From Hofstenia miamia (taxonomy: Eukaryota > Xenacoelomorpha > Acoela), in the NCBI GenBank assembly GCA_004352715.1, contig SCFE01000034.1, forward strand, positions 1,816,618 through 1,880,617: 64,000 bases of DNA, in the 5' to 3' direction. Within the stretch, counting starts at the first letter, position 1. Each line of letters starts with the position of its first letter. The position numbers and the translations under genes were made by a program. The notes beneath the pieces are model-generated. The model was given only the letters and a program-made list of their open reading frames with translations. It had not been told where the DNA came from and searched no databases. Shown here piece by piece: positions 22,693-35,806 of the stretch.

Positions 22693-23818
22693 AATTGAAA
22701 TAGTTGCCGTCAGAGTCAAGACAAGCACGCCATTTATCAGACAACTTATGAATACCATCATAGTAGAAATTGGCAGGTTTTGTGTTAAAAAAGTCTGACA
22801 GGTACAATTTCAGCTGTTCATCATCTTCGAAANNNNNNNNNNNNNNNNNNNNNNNNNNNNNNNNNNNNNNNNNNNNNNNNNNNNNNNNNNNNNNNNNNNN
22901 NNNNNNNNNNNNNNNNNNNNNNNNNNNNNNNNNNNNNNNNNNNNNNNNNNNNNNNNNNNNNNNNNNNNNNNNNNNNNNNNNNNNNNNNNNNNNNNNNNNN
23001 NNNNNNNNNNNNNNNNNNNNNNNNNNNNNNNNNNNNNNNNNNNNNNNNNNNNNNNNNNNNNNNNNNNNNNNNNNNNNNNNNNNNNNNNNNNNNNNNNNNN
23101 NNNNNNNNNNNNNNNNNNNNNNNNNNNNNNNNNNNNNNNNNNNNNNNNNNNNNNNNNNNNNNNNNNNNNNNNNNNNNNNNNNNNNNNNNNNNNNNNNNNN
23201 NNNNNNNNNNNNNNNNNNNNNNNNNNNNNNNNNNNNNNNNNNNNNNNNNNNNNNNNNNNNNNNNNNNNNNNNNNNNNNNNNNNNNNNNNNNNNNNNNNNN
23301 NNNNNNNNNNNNNNNNNNNNNNNNNNNNNNNNNNNNNNNNNNNNNNNNNNNNNNNNNNNNNNNNNNNNNNNNNNNNNNNNNNNNNNNNNNNNNNNNNNNN
23401 NNNNNNNNNNNNNNNNNNNNNNNNNNNNNNNNNAAAGCAGAGAATCTGCCGCCTCCACCCGACGTTGGCGCGGTGTATCACTCAATTGATGGAGTACCCA
23501 CTGATCAAGCGTCGAGACTTTGCCAATTGAGTGCAAGTGGGTTATCACAGTTGTAGGTGATATGCCCATTGCTTCCGCTCTCTCGACCAGTTCCTGCAGC
23601 TTGTCATCATCAACTTCAGATGGCCGACCAGACCTTGGTTTATCTTCTATGCCGAAATCTCCACATGGAAAGCGCTGAAAGTGCTTCTGAGCCGTTCGTT
23701 CCGCTACCAAATCTTCACCAAATGCTGCGCACAATTTGCGCTGTGAACTGGCAGCTGTCAGGCCACTCTTGAAATCGTAAAGGAGTCATATCCGAATTTT
23801 TTCACTCGAGAGCGACAT
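22693..23818 (-). pseudogene. mariner transposase (inactivated)
   Basis: The protein starts at the ATG at 23818 (MSLSSEKIRI) and meets a TGA as codon 11, then continues in frame as LLYDFKSGLTAA. The N-terminal DNA-binding part is clear: LCAAFGEDLVAERTAQKHFQRF, then EDKPRSGRPSEVDDD, then a second helix-turn-helix in which about 12 residues between ELVE and GISPTTV seem deleted. HLHSIGKVSTLDQWVLHQL is the WVPHEL-type linker. The catalytic DDE/D core is hidden in the N gap. The C-terminus reads YYDGIHKLSDKWRACLDSDGNYF*, a standard mariner ending. In the family it cuts and pastes the element at TA sites. The early stop and the deletion make this copy inactive. Confidence 0.9.
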
Positions 23819-23922
23819 TTTATTGATCCAACAATAATATGGCAAGATAATAATGAGCTAGCAGTGTTAATGCGAATCAAATTGAATGAATTGAACTGTC
23901 TGTTGAATACGTGCCAAGTTAT

Positions 23923-24159
23923 GTACCGTAGAGCAGGGCTACTTTGAACAAAAAAATAAAATCCTCCAATGTGATATAACTACAAAATCAACGTCTTTTT
24001 ATATATATATATATGTAAGTGTATAAGGTCTTCAGCCTTATATACGACATATATATATATAAAGACATTGATTTTGTAGTTATATCACATTGAGAGATTT
24101 TATTTTCGTTGTTCAAAGTAGCTCTGCTTTGTTCAAAGTAGCCCTGCTCAACACGGTAC
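23923..24159. repeat. Long foldback (inverted repeat) inside the mariner 5' region
   Basis: The left arm (23923-24015) and right arm (24046-24159) pair over about 90 bp: GAGCAGGGCTACTTTGAACA, then AAAATAAAATC, then CAATGTGATATAACTACAAAATCAA and a TA run. The right arm has an extra ~20-bp repeat (gttcaaagtagctctgcttt). The 30-bp centre is itself a hairpin, GTATAAGG facing CCTTATATAC. It could be a MITE inserted into the mariner, or a product of the mariner's own rearrangement; I see no clear target duplication. A transcript would fold into a long hairpin. Confidence 0.85.
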
Positions 24160-24250
24160 TGCGCAAAACAGATGTTGACAAACCGCACGTCAACTATTTC
24201 AATTAGTCATGTTTATTGAAAACCGCACGAACTTTCTTTCCAGCCCAATA

Positions 24251-26978
24251 GTATTGAATCAGATAATTACTCTAATGATGAGAGCTAAGAATCCCATCTA
24301 TAGTTTTAGAGTACGATCGAGATAAAGTAACGTGGATTTCAAATCAGAGCTGTAAACGTGTTAAAATGTGATGACTCAACCCAACGATACCCAATAACTC
24401 CAACCACATTCTATTAAGTTTTTAATGTATTTGGCCCAACCCGAATTCAGGCAATAAATGCCACTCGATTGTTACCCAATACCTCCGATACTTCAACAAG
24501 TTTTACTTCACGACCCCTATATATATATATATATATAAACTTGGTAAAAAATTTTCAAAACAAGACTACATATAGATGATGCACTTTTATTAAGCTTTGA
24601 GTAAAATTTGTCGGAACTTAGAAGTTTATTGATCTTCGGAAATTTTGTAGCTACTCTTAATTACAGTCTAGTATTTAGTTAAATCCCAAACCAAAAATGC
24701 AATGCATTTGAAATTTTCACTCAGTCCTACCTAATACATCCTTAACCCAACCGACTTTACTCTAAGGATTTTATAACTAGAACAAAACAAATCAAACAGC
24801 TGATAATGAGCTAAACCAATTTCAAAATAGAGAAAAATTTATTATATGTAAAAAATGTTAATTTTAGTTTTAACATGTAAAATGAAATCACAAGTATTGG
24901 GCCTTTCACAAAATGATATCATCTTTTCATTTATTCATTTGTACAAATTGGTTTGACATTACCTGTATAATAGCTAAAAATCATTGCTCAAGAATCGTTT
25001 TATTGGAGCAACCAAGGACCTGCTCTGACGATTACACAGCATTAAACATTTGCACTAAGATTCTGCTACAAAAAAAATTGATTGGATTTTTGTCCCAGTT
25101 CCATCCCATACCAGTATAATGAAAATGTCTTGTCCCATGGTTCCCCGCATAGCTTCACTCATAGCTTCAATTGGCAAGGTTTTTGACTGAAATACTTAAA
25201 TTCGTAACACCCGTTTCTATATTTATGATCCCAGGTCCTTGTTCCTCCCAGTTCTATTAATAGTTATTACCAAATTGCACTCCCATGGGACTGAATAGTC
25301 TTGCAGAATTCTAGTGTGCATACACCAAGCAACAAATAAAATTTTATGTACTGATGCAAGTATAGTTATATAAAGAAAAGGTTTCGCAATTCTCACTATA
25401 CCCAAATATTACTTAAAAATGAGTATATTAAGATGGATAACATACTGTAGTAATATAACTTTTGTGTTAATAGAGCTATATGCCTTATGTAAATATATTC
25501 ACAATGATTAAATTTGTTCCATTGCAAAAATTTATGCAATTTTTTTTTGTTGAGAAATAAAAATTCATTTTGCTCGCCAAAGTTTTAAATATATACAAAA
25601 TATCCAGCTTCAAATATAAATTATTGGAATTAAATCTTTTGTTTATAAACAGGATGTTGTTTCTGAAACAAATTATGTAATGTTAAACAAATTGACATTT
25701 GTGTCCCTCCACGTCCCCCAAAATATTGTTTGAGTTTTGCACAGCATAATTAGCAATTTTTCTAGTACTAATGAAAATTAAGGTATTGCTGGGGTGGAAG
25801 TTTGCAAATCAGAGTTTTTCTAAACGAGATTGTTTTGATAAAAAACTGTTTCATAATTAGTGAAAGTTTGAACTTCACCAGGTGGATAGCAAAAATTACA
25901 AATTAATATTCATTACATTTCTATTACTTACATTAATTTTTGAATCATACATTTTAAATTTTAATAAGTTTTGCTTTATAAGAAAATTAACTAAAAATGC
26001 CGTTGAGATGGCAATAGGTATTTCTACTGTATGTTCTTCGAATACATTCAAATGCAATACCCAATGAACATTCTGTAGTTATGTTGAAACGACTATATTT
26101 TATTACTAAAAGAGATTTAATGTAAACAATATTTGGTATCATTTTAATTGGCCACTTACGAATACATTTATTGACTTTGTTGCGTTGGGTTGTGTCTATC
26201 TGTTGTGTGACAACAGTGTTTTTCTGTTGTGTTGGTTTTAGTGTGAAAATACTCACACACCGGCAAGCCTTAAAGCTACTCCAATAGTAAAAAGAAATAC
26301 ATTAAACAGAACAAGCAGCTACTATATTAAAACCTTTAAGCAAAAAATTAATGAATAAAGAACCTATAACAAGCCCTTGTATTTCAATTGTGGCTCTAGA
26401 CATTTTTAAGCAAATTCCAGATACTAAAGTTTTTCCTAAAAGGAATACCAAATAAGAATAATTAATTTGTCTGCTTGTGAATCTAAAGCTGATGTTGAGG
26501 TAATTAAGAATTATCTCGTGAAAATGATAGGTTTTACAATTTTGTAGAATACGAAAAGGTAGCGCTTAAGTTAACAATTCTAAATCCAGTTATTTTTGAA
26601 AACTTAGGTGCTCTTGAAATCAAAAAAACATTTCGTTGAGAAACTTAGTTACAAGATTTTTGGGGTTAAAAGATTCAATGTTGGAAAAAATATTTTCTAA
26701 AAATACCGGATATAACAAAACGTAATTGTTTTTTGTCAAATATCTCCAAGAGTACAGAAATTCGTGCTTGACAACAACATACATATTGGTCCTGCAATAT
26801 TTTTATGCACATATGGGCCCAATCTGTAGAATTTATGGGCATGTTTTGCGCAGAAAGTCACATATATAGGATTTGTCAAAATAAGAACTATCCTTGTAAA
26901 TATAATTGTGTAAATTGAAGCACATCGCTCCCTCAGAAATGCAATCATTCTACTATCTCAAAAGACTTTCCTATTTAT
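24251..26978. other. Intergenic, no gene seen
   Basis: Includes a TA run (24520-24536), G+C-richer patches at 24345-24500 (starting CAGAGCTGTAAACG, hAT-like) and 25085-25150, and frames at 24913-25119 and 25987-26256 without recognisable motifs. Sequence from about 26450 could be the eroded ORF1 of LINE C, but I cannot demonstrate it. Confidence 0.45.
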
Positions 26979-27099
26979 TTGCCCAAAATTAAGGAAATAA
27001 TGCAGAAAACTAACACAATTAAAAACGTACATCATCACGATCCTTATCTAATTAACTCTAATTTGAACAATTACGCAATTCCTTTCATACGTAGTGAGG

Positions 27100-29600
27100 C
27101 ATGTCAAAGCAACAATATTTATAATTATTCCCCCTCTTCAAAACTAGAAGCTCCAAGGACCTTAGTGCTTAATTGTAGATCTTTTAGAAACTCAAAGATT
27201 TAAATTCGTTATTAATTGATATTCTTATCTATGAAAAAGGTGTCCGTACAATTAGTGCAACTTGGTTTTATGTGAAATTACTGAAGGTTATTCTCTATTT
27301 TTTGATATATTTTTGTTTTAAATAAGATCGGGTAACTTCGAATAATATGCACAGAAGTGTTGACTTGTGTATTAATGTTAGAGGCAAAATTGAAAGTAAT
27401 CTTGTAGTACTTGCTGAAGCCATTAATGTACAATTTTTATGAATCAAAATAATGTATTATGAGAAGTTAATATATAGTGCCGTATTGTACAATCCATGAA
27501 ATTTACCGGTTACTGAGAAGAATGAAGTGCGAGATTGTATCTCTGATTGCAAACAAAATTTAATTTTTTATTATTGGCGATGATTTTAGTGATATCAATG
27601 TTGATGAGCAGTCAGATTCTAACTGTATGATGAAGCTCAATCATAAAAATACAAGAAATTAAGAAATCTAGATAATGTTATAACATAGCATCCAAATTTA
27701 TATAAAAAGTGTTACAAATTTCAAGCTGGGGTTTCTACCGACCATCTTGGATAAATAGCAGAACCTTCACGTATAACACGTTTAGAAAAAGTGACAATTT
27801 TATTTCAAATGATCAATGGAAAACATGGGAATACTAAGCCCAATATTAAACTGTTTAATCAATAATATGAATTTCAAAGCATTTGAAGAAATCATGCCAC
27901 AAGATATTGATGAAGTGACTGCATTATTTTGCCAGACAGTGAAAAATTACATTAACAGAGCAAGTCAATTCTTAATGTTAAAATGACAAATAAAGATCAT
28001 ATTTTCATGACTCGACTCGACTAAAATATTTATTGAGAGAAAAAAGAAACTAATACGTACAAAGTAAATTATAAGAACTATTTCAAAAATCCAAAAAATG
28101 GTGGGCTGCTGTAAATCAAATTGTGCTTCCCAATACACTATCAAAGATGAATAAAAAACTTAATCTTAATGGCATCAACAAAATGTTTGTTAATATATCA
28201 ATTGATTTAAATAAAATCAACCCAGAACTCCTAGTATAGATACTAACACTAACAGAGAAAAAAGAAACTAATATGTAAAAAGTAAATTATAAGAACTATT
28301 TCAAAAATCGAAAAAATGATGGGCTGCTGTAAATCAAATTGTGCTACCCAATATACTATCAAAGATAAATAAAAAACTTAATCTTAATGGCATCAACCAC
28401 TAAATTTCCGAAAATTTAGAAAACTGCTATAATAATGCAAATTCCAAAAATCCAATGGTCTAAACTGCATAATTTAAGACCAATTAGCATCACTTCAATA
28501 TTTTCAAGCACTTTTGAAAAGCTTGTATTGAATATTCACATCAAATATATCTACAACAGTCATTTACACATAAATCAACATGAACTAATGCAACAACAAA
28601 TGCCGTTATTGAACTACAAACTGAAAACTCAGTCATAATTAAGGGCAATTTTGATTTATACAGGATTAATCAGCCTTGTCAGGAAGAAAGCCTTTGACAA
28701 TCTACATCACTACATTTAATTTGAAAGTTTAAAAAATATTAAGCATATGAATCAGTACATCATTAATTGGCTTGAAATTTTCATTGTCAATGGAGAGCAA
28801 ATAGCTAAATATGATAATCGACTTTGAAATGTGGAAAGATCAAAAACGCATTCATCAAAGTTCTGTTTGCTGCTCTTTTCTGTTCAATGTATGTATTGAT
28901 TCCTTAAATTGTGAAGCAATTCAAATGTAACTTTTATTAAATATGCCGATGATGCACTGATTTGTCTTTTAACTTTTAAAAACTTAGTCTTAACACATTC
29001 AAGTAATAATAAGATCAAGTCTGGTGTGAAGAAAAAAATTCGAACTCAATTATAGAAAATTACTGGAAATGATTATACCGATTGAAGCGGAAATGTGCTG
29101 ATAACATATATAAAATTGATTGATATCTTCAAAAAAAAAAATTCTTGGATGTACTATAAATAACAAGCTTTTATTTAAACAACGTATTGCAGAGGTTTAT
29201 AAAAAATCAATGAGAAATTTCTATATAATACTAGGAGTAAAAAGATTTTTAAATCAAGATGAAACTGAAATTTTATTCAATTCATTATTTAATTCAATTA
29301 TAATTTAAGTATATGCAGGTGAATCAGAAGAAATCTATATCCAAGCTTAACAATATATTTAAGAAAGCATTTAAATATAAATTTATTAGTAAAGAATTAA
29401 ATATTTTGAACCTCATTGAAGCTAAAGACATTGGAAATTCTCAAAATCATCCACTAAAGCAATTCATTAGCAAAAGAAATGAATACGCTATATCAAAACC
29501 AAGAAAATATAATCAATCGAAATCGAAATTATTCTCATCCAAAACAATTTCTCTGATTGTTATTTCTCCTGTTATTAACTATAATTTTAGTAGTTTGTAG
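27100..29600 (+). mobile_element. CR1-like non-LTR retrotransposon C (heavily decayed)
   Basis: Endonuclease and RT motifs follow in the right order on the plus strand but in all three frames: LVLNCRSFRNSKI (27160, endonuclease start), NLVVLAEAI (27397), GDDFSDINVDEQSDSNC (about 27578-27625), the pre-RT linker KWWAAVNQIVLPN, RT motif LHNLRPISITSIFS (28465), RKAFDNLHHY (28685), VTFIKYADDALICLL (catalytic YADD, 28927), ILGCTINNKLLFKQRI (29140), and the C-terminal part to 29600. No segment is open for long. A 214-bp internal tandem duplication lies at 28046-28395. This is an old copy. Confidence 0.7.
28046..28395. repeat. Internal tandem duplication in LINE C
   Basis: 28046-28185 ('agagaaaaaagaaactaata...ggcatcaac') is repeated at 28254-28395 with about 8-10 differences. 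The copies have diverged, so this is a genuine, fairly old duplication, unlike the near-identical pairs beside N joins. Confidence 0.8.
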
Positions 29601-32600
29601 TTTGTGGATTGCGTTAAAATAAGTAGGCCTAAATATAAAATTTTAGCCACATAGTGTGATACTATTGATATCAACAAGAAATTTCTGTTGATTTACTATC
29701 ATTTGACATCAATGAGCAACAGTCTGTTTAGTTGTACTGATTTGATGAAAAATGTCTATATCACACTCAACTCTGAATCTAAGCATGGAAAGAATTTCCA
29801 AGAAAAGATCATGGCCCTGATTACACGTTCCATAAAAAATTTATCTTGACAATAATTGAAGATTTAACAAAAATAAATGCTTCAAAATTTCTACGTTTAT
29901 ATCCTACTGCAAAATCCTCCAAGCAGTAGATGAAAACAAAGATTAATACATGAAATTTACTGGTGCCAATTAGAAGAAGATTATTGGCACTGATTGAAAT
30001 GGGCGGAAAGCAAATCAATTAAAAATTACAGGCCCAGAAAGGTAATACTCTTACTCTTACTTTTATGTCGCAATGTTTTTTAATTCTGAGAAAACAAGCG
30101 TTTTCTATACTACTAAAAGTAAAAGTTTTTATATTGAAAATATTAACACAAAAATTGCAGAGTCTCTTTCAATAACCCCATCATAATACAAAATACTCTG
30201 AAGCATTACCTCAACACATTTATGTATGTCTATATATCTATATANNNNNNNNNNNNNNNNNNNNNNNNNNNNNNNNNNNNNNNNNNNNNNNNNNNNNNNN
30301 NNNNNNNNNNNNNATATATATATATATATATTAAATTGTTTGATCCAACTCAAAAATTTCGTAATAAATATCATCCTCGCCATAGGTTGTGTTGGATCAA
30401 CTGCTTCCACTTACAGCTCTGCTTCTCAATATAGCTGGTATTATAAATATTCATACAGATATTAAAAATGGTGTTAACCGATAAAGTGAAGCCGAAACGT
30501 TTTTGATGTACTTTGAAGAAATTTAAGATATATTACAAAAGGAAGACAGGGCAATTTTTTTAATTTGATTGAATAAAAATACATTAGAAAATGCAAGTAG
30601 AAGCTTAACTCTGTCAAAAATTCTCATTAATTTGCAAATGTGCATCAATGACAAGAGCCTAGAAATCATTTACGATTACTTGAGGCATTATTGAATTTGT
30701 TTCATAATCCTCTTCTTTCATTTGTTCAATGATAATCTGGAAGTTTCCTGGCACAGAATATAAATTTCTCACCTTATCTTCATAACCAATATTGTTCTAA
30801 ATTGTCATATTTAATATTTTGAATTGAAATATTCAATTATGCTGTCAATATAATGAAAATTTAGTATAGAAGTATATGAGATTCATTTCGCATCAGACTT
30901 ATTTGCTGAGTAGTTTTACTATCTTTGTTGATCTTTGGAATTGGAACTAAATGTCTGGACAAAGTCGATAAAGAAAAACACTTTTCGAATGGTATTGCTT
31001 CGATATATTATAATATTTGTAAGGTTAGATCAACAAATTATTTATTTTAGAGTAGTGTATCATCGTAATGCATATACATGTATTACAGGATTTAAGTGCT
31101 TTCTTCACTGTAATATTTTCACAATTAAGGAAAATGTAATTCCATATGGAATGCCAACAGGTTTTTCAATATAACTATTTATGGCAAATGAGATTTTCTT
31201 TTATTTTCAAAAAGCACCTCAACAACAGCTATTGAAATCTGAACTCTTGAAGTTTTACTGCAGTTTGATTTAATAGAATATAACAGCTTTTGCTTATGTA
31301 TTCAAATAATAGAAGTTTCTAGTTTGACTTTGAGTTAAATTTTACTTCAATTGAGCTTCAGCTTCAGCAATTAAAATAAAAGTTTTGTCAACCACATGGT
31401 GTTTTGAATATTGAAGTTTGCATACTGAGAATTTTCTTTAAATTTTTTAAAAATGACAGGGCATTTAGTATAAATATGATGTCTCTATGTAATAAGTATA
31501 AAATCGTCCTTTCTTTTCTATATAAGCAATGTGCTAGTTATGTATAAATATGTTCAGTATATATATATATATTCAATTACACCTGACAATCTTAAAAATA
31601 TAAATCTATTTTGTATGTGAGAATTTCTTTGAGAAATATCAAACTTGAAACCAAATTTTCAAACTTTCAAATTTCAAATGAAACTTTGAATTAAATAACA
31701 TTCAAATTTATAAATCAAAGTATGAAAGATAATCAAATTTCAAATTTCATTTTCGTGAAACTTTGAAAGCCCTGATGAGGACTCACTACACTTCTTGCAT
31801 GACTTTATAAAATAGCGATTTTTGTATTCATAAGAAAAAATAAGATATTTCTGAATTGTTTTTTAGGGTTATGGATTATTCCTAGAAAAGCTTAAGGACA
31901 AGAATTCTTAGGTATTGTGTCATTGCGTTCAATGTTATTAGAGTAGTATCAAATTATCCATGAAATATGTTTAAATTACTTTAAATATTTCGTATGTGAA
32001 ATTTCTTTGTTTTGCTTCAAAGCAGTTTTCTTGAGAAATACTTAGAGATTTTAAATCTTAATACGAAACACTTTATCTGTAGAACTTTTATGCCACCGCA
32101 AATTGTTTTAATTCTACCGCTAACCACCGCAATATTGTGTAAATCGCTAACGCGGTACATCGCACACCGACATGCCGAGGTATTCCGCGGTATTACTGCA
32201 CCGCACTTATTTATGGTAGATGTGTACAATAATAATTAAGCACACGGCTTAGTTGTGTTATACAATAGTCAATGAGACAATAACTAAGAGGAATTGAAGT
32301 AGAAAATATAGCCGATTCAAATTTCTGTTTCAAATTATCATATTTTACATTTGCTTAAGCATTGCAAAGTCTATTTTTATATAGTTGTTAATGGGAAAAG
32401 AATTTAATCATATTTTACAAAATTCATCCTCAAAATTTTTAAGTTGAAATACAAACCTGGCATTTTGAAATCATTCATTATTTTCAAGAAATAATCAATG
32501 AACTATTAACACATTAACTTCTGATGTTCATCACCTTTCGATCAGTGTCGAATTTGTTGATCGGAAATTATCATGAATTAATTTCCCAGTAGCGATCCAG

Positions 32601-32740
32601 TGACAAACGGAAATTCAATTTGATATAAATTCACTGGGGTTTTATTGATAAAGTTTAGAATGGTCATTTATAAAAGTCAAATTATATATTTGCAAACACG
32701 CATCTATAGGGTTGATCCCGCTCATGCAATAATGAAGATT
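29601..32740. other. Intergenic, no gene seen
   Basis: A+T-rich with a (TA)n tract and N gap at 30233-30330. An ACCGC-rich patch at 32090-32205 contrasts with the surroundings and may derive from an hAT-type element, but no ends were matched. Open frames at 29821-30018, 30935-31174 and 32012-32239 are unconvincing. Confidence 0.5.
30233..30330. repeat. (TA)n microsatellite with N gap 30245-30313
   Basis: TA repeat flanking 69 Ns. Confidence 0.95.
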
Positions 32741-32753
32741 TGGACTAAAACTT

Positions 32754-33075
32754 ATTCTTGATTTTTTTCAATGAGAAATCTGATTTTTGTAAAATATGTA
32801 AATTCTTTCCATGCCTAGTGTTCAGATAATGAGACATTCTAATGTCTTTGGGAACAACAACTACCCTCAAATATTTTTTTTCTTAAAAAACTGTGAGTTC
32901 CGTCCACGCTCGCCGTGCGCAATGTCAGAGATCACAAGAATTAAATTTGAAAAAGAAAGAAACAATTCTCTATCTCGTGCTGTTTCTAGATTTTAAATTT
33001 TTCTATTAATCCGTGAGTTACGAATATTAAAAATTTTTTGGACAAGCCATCACAAATATTGAAAAAATCCTCGTT
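32754..33075 (+). repeat. Dispersed repeat family, copy 1
   Basis: Shares ordered blocks with 38925-39425: 'aatttttgtaaaa', 'cagataatgagaca(t/a)tctaatgtc', 'gaacaa', 'agaa(a/g)agacaattctctatct', 'tgttt(c/t)tagatttt', and after the TA position of copy 2 'catcaca(a/t)att(t)tgaaaa'. Copy 1 lacks the (TA)n tract. A shorter third copy is at 58290-58395. No coding content; an unclassified interspersed repeat. Confidence 0.6.
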
Positions 33076-33259
33076 AATAAATTTTGGTATATTTAAATTA
33101 ACTCTAGGCAATTTAGGATGGAAATTCATTTATTTGTATAATATAGCCAGTGATTACCAATAAAACTAATCAGATATATTTTGATCTTGACGGTTCTGTC
33201 AATGTCAGTTTTTATAGTTTCACTTTTGGAAGACATAAATATTAAATTAGATATTGGCT

Positions 33260-33295
<36 letters not shown>

Positions 33296-35432
33296 TGCAG
33301 CAGGCACAATGATCAGAGGCAAGTGTACAGGTGGAGGCAGCTTAGGGACGAATAGTGAGGATGAAATAAAGGAGGCCAAATAAAAAATGTTGCATTTGAT
33401 GAACTAGCACTGCTCCCTGGGATTGATATCTGTGGATTCTGGCACAATCTTTTGGAAAATAAATGCAATGGACTATAAGGAGGGTATACAATAAATTGAT
33501 ATTGACTTATTGATCGGTATTTGCTTAATTAATTTTGAAAAAAATGATATATTCAATTATATAATTNNNNNNNNNNNNNNNNNNNNNNNNNNNNNNNNNN
33601 NNNNNNNNNNNNNNNNNNNNNNNNNNNNNNNNNNNNNNNNNNNNNNNNNNNNNNNNNNNNNNNNNNNNNNNNNNNNNNNNNNNNNNNNNNNNNNNNNNNN
33701 NNNNNNNNNNNNNNNNNNNNNNNNNNNNNNNNNNNNNNNNNNNNNNNNNNNNNNNNNNNNNNNNNNNNNNNNNNNNNNNNNNNNNNNNNNNNNNNNNNNN
33801 NNNNNNNNNNNNNNNNNNNNNNNNNNNNNNNNNNNNNNNNNNNNNNNNNNNNNNNNNNNNNNNNNNNNNNNNNNNNNNNNNNNNNNNNNNNNNNNNNNNN
33901 NNNNNNNNNNNNNNNNNNNNNNNNNNNNNNNNNNNNNNNNNNNNNNNNNNNNNNNNNNNNNNNNNNNNNNNNNNNNNNNNNNNNNNNNNNNNNNNNNNNN
34001 NNNNNNNNNNNNNNNNNNNNNNNNNNNNNNNNNNNNNNNNNNNNNNNNNNNNTCTAATAAATGGACTTGTTTAGTTCGTCTTTACCTATTCCGTGCTTTT
34101 GATCTGCAAATTTTACAGGTATACCTTACGCATTTCAACCCTTGCTTTGGATGTTTTTCAGTGCCACAAATTAAATTTGTTCAAATTAGGTAGTTCAAAC
34201 TATATTCAACATCAATTGATATGAATAGTTATATTTTCGAATTAATAAAAATTAGAAACGTGTATAATACAATCTCCACTTTACTTCCCAGAATACTTTG
34301 AAAGGATTGGCCTAAATGGCTTTACAAAATTCACCATTTCTTTGCAGATTTACTTTAATTAGTTTCCTTCTCAATAAAGCATTGAAGTCTTTTATAATTT
34401 TAGCAAATCTGGTTACATATCTCTCCTAGCAAAATCACTAATTTGTTTTAGTAATTCCTTGATCCATTACACTCTAAGAAATCACTATTCAATCCTTTTC
34501 AATTGCATAAACTTTATGAATAAACTCTCAAAGGGTATAAAGTTCTCCTACATCTAACGAGACTAAACTAGAATATATTTATTTAACTTCACATACATTT
34601 TTGGTCACCTCAAATATCATATTCTTTTAATGTAAATGTATGCGTAAAATATCAGCATTTAATAATATTTATTCATTAAATTTTGGATATAGGAGGGAGC
34701 AAAATAGCCATCAGAGGTGTAATCCGGTCAATAATATCAAATTTATTACATTTATCATGAACTACATTTTAATGTAATTTTTCACACTGATTTTAATTGC
34801 TGCCGACAGGTTCTAGCAAATCTACAAATGTTAAGGAAAAATGTATACTTGAATAATTGAAAATGCTCATTTGGAGCTGCTAAAACTCAAGACCATTTGT
34901 ATTCAAAAGAAATTCGTCAATATTAACATTTGCTAGTAAATGAATTTCACTATATTTGAATATTATGTTTAATATTTATATTACAATTCTCAGCAACTTT
35001 CAAAGAAGGGGCAACGTTGTTATGAGATTATAAATAATCAAAACAGCATAAGGATAACGATGTGGGTGTCAGTTGAACACATGTCTGTATTTTAATATAG
35101 GTTTCGTACCCTAAATTTTACAAGAATATCTGTTTCATTTTATTTGACCCAGTTCTTTACGGTTTTGGGAGCATATACCCAAAATCCTATAAGATTTAAC
35201 CAAATAGGGTTAATTCACTAATAAATGTACTGACAACCCAAAGGCGAAAGAATGGAATTTTTCAGAAAACGCACGACTTTTAATTAATTATTCGAAGTTA
35301 AATCCATAGCACAAACAAAATTTTATGTCATTTGTTAACACAGTATTGAAAAAACAGAAACAACCAGAACAACCATAAAGATAGTAATAAAAAAAATTCC
35401 TAGCAATAGTTTTATTTGCAGTTTGTAATATG

Positions 35433-35463
<31 letters not shown>

Positions 35464-35806
35464 CTATGATAAGCTGTTTTGCTAAATACAAATACAAAGC
35501 TACAAACTAGATGTATTTAAAAAGTAATAATAAAATATATAACACTAATGTGTGTATGGCTTACTAGCGCTATACAAAATTTTCGAATGAGTATATAGTG
35601 TGTTATTGTCTATTGTCAATGAGTGTAGTGAGCATTGTCTATTATAGAGGAGACAGAAGAATGCATTGATATTTCTAAAGAGAAATGAACAGTATTGAAA
35701 TTGTGATAAGCAGAGTGCATTTAATAATTGTTTGCGATATGTATTTGGAATATTTCGAAGATATGATAAGGATACTTAAGCCCAGAAACCATTTTCTTAG
35801 TCTTAG
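33076..35806. other. Intergenic with large N gap, no gene seen
   Basis: Contains (AAT)n at 33262-33293, then about 200 bp of more G+C-rich unique sequence (33294-33480) that I cannot classify, an N gap of 486 bases (33567-34052), and a TA run at 35435-35462. The stretch 34053-35430 has no recognisable coding sequence. Confidence 0.5.

Larger units (their letters stand above)
22572..24248 (-). mobile_element. mariner-family DNA transposon (broken)
   Basis: Inverted ends are TTGGGTTAGAAAGAAAGTTC at 22572 and, reversed from 24248, TTGGGCTGGAAAGAAAGTTC; both continue GTGCGGTTTTCA. A TA dinucleotide (24249-24250) follows the right end; the left flank is GA, so the expected TA target duplication has decayed on that side. 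The element encodes one transposase on the minus strand. It is longer than a normal mariner (about 1.3 kb) because of a foldback of about 240 bp between the transposase start and the right end. A 601-base N gap (22833-23433) removes the middle. Confidence 0.9.

Noticed and set aside
22770-23489. Long frames across 22.8-23.5 kb on the plus strand
   Set aside because: Mostly N gap; the flanks belong to the minus-strand mariner transposase.
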